DNA of 64,000 nucleotides, from contig NZ_AUIM01000012.1 of the NCBI RefSeq assembly GCF_000423705.1, positions 248,001-312,000 of the forward strand. Reading direction: 5' to 3'. The notes below the pieces were generated by a model. That model was not told where the DNA came from. It saw only the letters and a program-made list of their open reading frames with translations, and ran no database searches. The DNA comes from Stappia stellulata DSM 5886 (GTDB taxonomy: Bacteria; Pseudomonadota; Alphaproteobacteria; Rhizobiales; Stappiaceae). Numbering within the stretch: position 1 is the stretch's first letter; each line of letters opens with the position of its first letter. The position numbers were made by a program, and so were the translations under genes. Shown here in pieces: positions 63,304-64,000 of this stretch.

Positions 63304-64000
63304 TGACAGTGCCCGCGTTCAAATGGGCCGCGCTTCTGGGCGCGGCACTCGCGCTTTCCGCATGCGAGACGGTCTCCGACCTCAACCCGTTCTCCAAGGA
63401 AGACATTCTTCCCGGTGAACGCGAGGCGCTGTTCGACAATGCCGATCCGCTCGCTGGCGAAACGGCGCGCAATGCCAGCGTCGGCGGGGCGTCTTCCGTG
63501 ACCTGGAGCCAGGGCGCGGGCGATGCCGCCAACAACCCTGGGAATGTCGCGGTCACTATTTCCGGCGGACGCTCGTGGCGCTCGTCGGTCGGCAGCGCCG
63601 GCGGCGGTTTGTTCTCCGGAAGCGTGCGCACGGCCGCCCGCCCGGTCTCCGCAGGCGGACGGATCTTTGTCTACAAGCAAAATGGCGACGTGGTCGCGCT
63701 GTCGGCCAACGGCGGTCGGCTGTGGAGCCGCTCGCTGCGCCCCGAGGGCGAGCGTGACGTGGCCTCCGGCGGTGGCGTTGCCGCCGACGGCGGGCGCGTG
63801 TTCGCCGCGACCGGCTACGGCCAGCTTGCAGCGCTCGACGCCGCGTCCGGCCGGGTGCTGTGGTCGAAGGACATCGGCGCGCCGGCACGTCAGGCGCCCG
63901 CGGCGTCCGGCGGAAATGTATTCGCGGTGACCCAGAACGGTGAAATCCATGCCCTCAAGCAGGGCGATGGCGAGGAAAGCTGGACCTATACCGGGATCGC
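63300..64000 (+). CDS. bamB: Outer-membrane assembly lipoprotein BamB (3' end cut by window)
   Basis: The frame is open from ATG 63300 to the window end, giving 233 residues. Signal peptide with lipobox LSAC (lipidated Cys near 21), then a disordered stretch, and beta-propeller PQQ-like blades: GRIFVYKQNGDVVALSANGG, GYGQLAALDAASGRVLWSKD, VFAVTQNGEIHALKQGDGEE. BamB is a lipoprotein of the beta-barrel assembly machine and contacts BamA. The directly preceding TPR gene supports the assignment. About half the propeller lies outside the window. Confidence 0.9.
   Translation, partial: MMTVPAFKWAALLGAALALSACETVSDLNPFSKEDILPGEREALFDNADPLAGETARNASVGGASSVTWSQGAGDAANNPGNVAVTISGGRSWRSSVGSAGGGLFSGSVRTAARPVSAGGRIFVYKQNGDVVALSANGGRLWSRSLRPEGERDVASGGGVAADGGRVFAATGYGQLAALDAASGRVLWSKDIGAPARQAPAASGGNVFAVTQNGEIHALKQGDGEESWTYTGI

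Overview
The window is GC-rich chromosomal DNA from an alphaproteobacterium, most likely of the order Hyphomicrobiales (Rhizobiales). The signs are a plant/proteobacterial-type glutamate-cysteine ligase, a DUF1127 protein, a NnrU-family membrane protein, a BamB gene directly behind a single-TM TPR gene, many LysR regulators, and a very high density of ABC importers for amino-acid-like substrates. A Stappiaceae-like lineage would fit, but I cannot prove it from sequence alone. I see no rRNA, tRNA, CRISPR array or intact insertion sequence.

Layout. 1-14 kb is mostly conserved housekeeping DNA: the tail of a TRAP transporter large permease, xseA, rsmE, gshA, a DUF937-like protein, a DUF1127 protein, a LysR regulator facing an EamA exporter, two uncharacterised proteins, a secreted thioredoxin, a TPR protein and guaA. 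14.8-20.7 kb is an importer cassette (binding protein, two permeases, ATPase, PHP-family phosphoesterase), divergent from a PhnF-like GntR/UTRA regulator with a perfect palindrome between them; it looks like uptake and hydrolysis of a phosphorus-containing or similar small molecule. 21.3-34.4 kb is one long minus-strand operon: XRE-cupin regulator, oligopeptide-type ABC transporter (five genes), a GAF protein, hydantoinase A, two different hydantoinase B subunits, an M24 peptidase, and the remnant of an Asp/Glu (hydantoin) racemase that has lost its centre. 35.0-37.8 kb carries three unrelated methyltransferases, the last strikingly AT-rich and probably acquired.

38.1-47.7 kb is the most interesting part. 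A dipeptide-type ABC operon ends with a C45 (penicillin acyltransferase-like) Ntn hydrolase and a sigma-54 activator without a sensor domain, followed by an AtuA (DUF1446) plus DUF4387 pair. Two sigma-54 promoters (38062 and 45891) each have the same 17-bp element exactly 109 bp upstream of the -24 GG. This points to one self-contained sigma-54 regulon built from the activator gene and two transcription units.

47.7-59.2 kb is a GABA/putrescine-type catabolic region: LysR, GABA aminotransferase, succinate-semialdehyde dehydrogenase, gamma-glutamyl-GABA hydrolase, then a DUF3830 protein, a PotDBCA-type polyamine/amino-acid ABC transporter, a second aldehyde dehydrogenase and another LysR regulator. 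59.2-64 kb returns to general functions: fatty acid desaturase, cold-shock protein with a strong terminator, PilZ protein, DksA/TraR zinc-finger protein, NnrU protein, and the YfgM-like/BamB pair, the last truncated by the window end.
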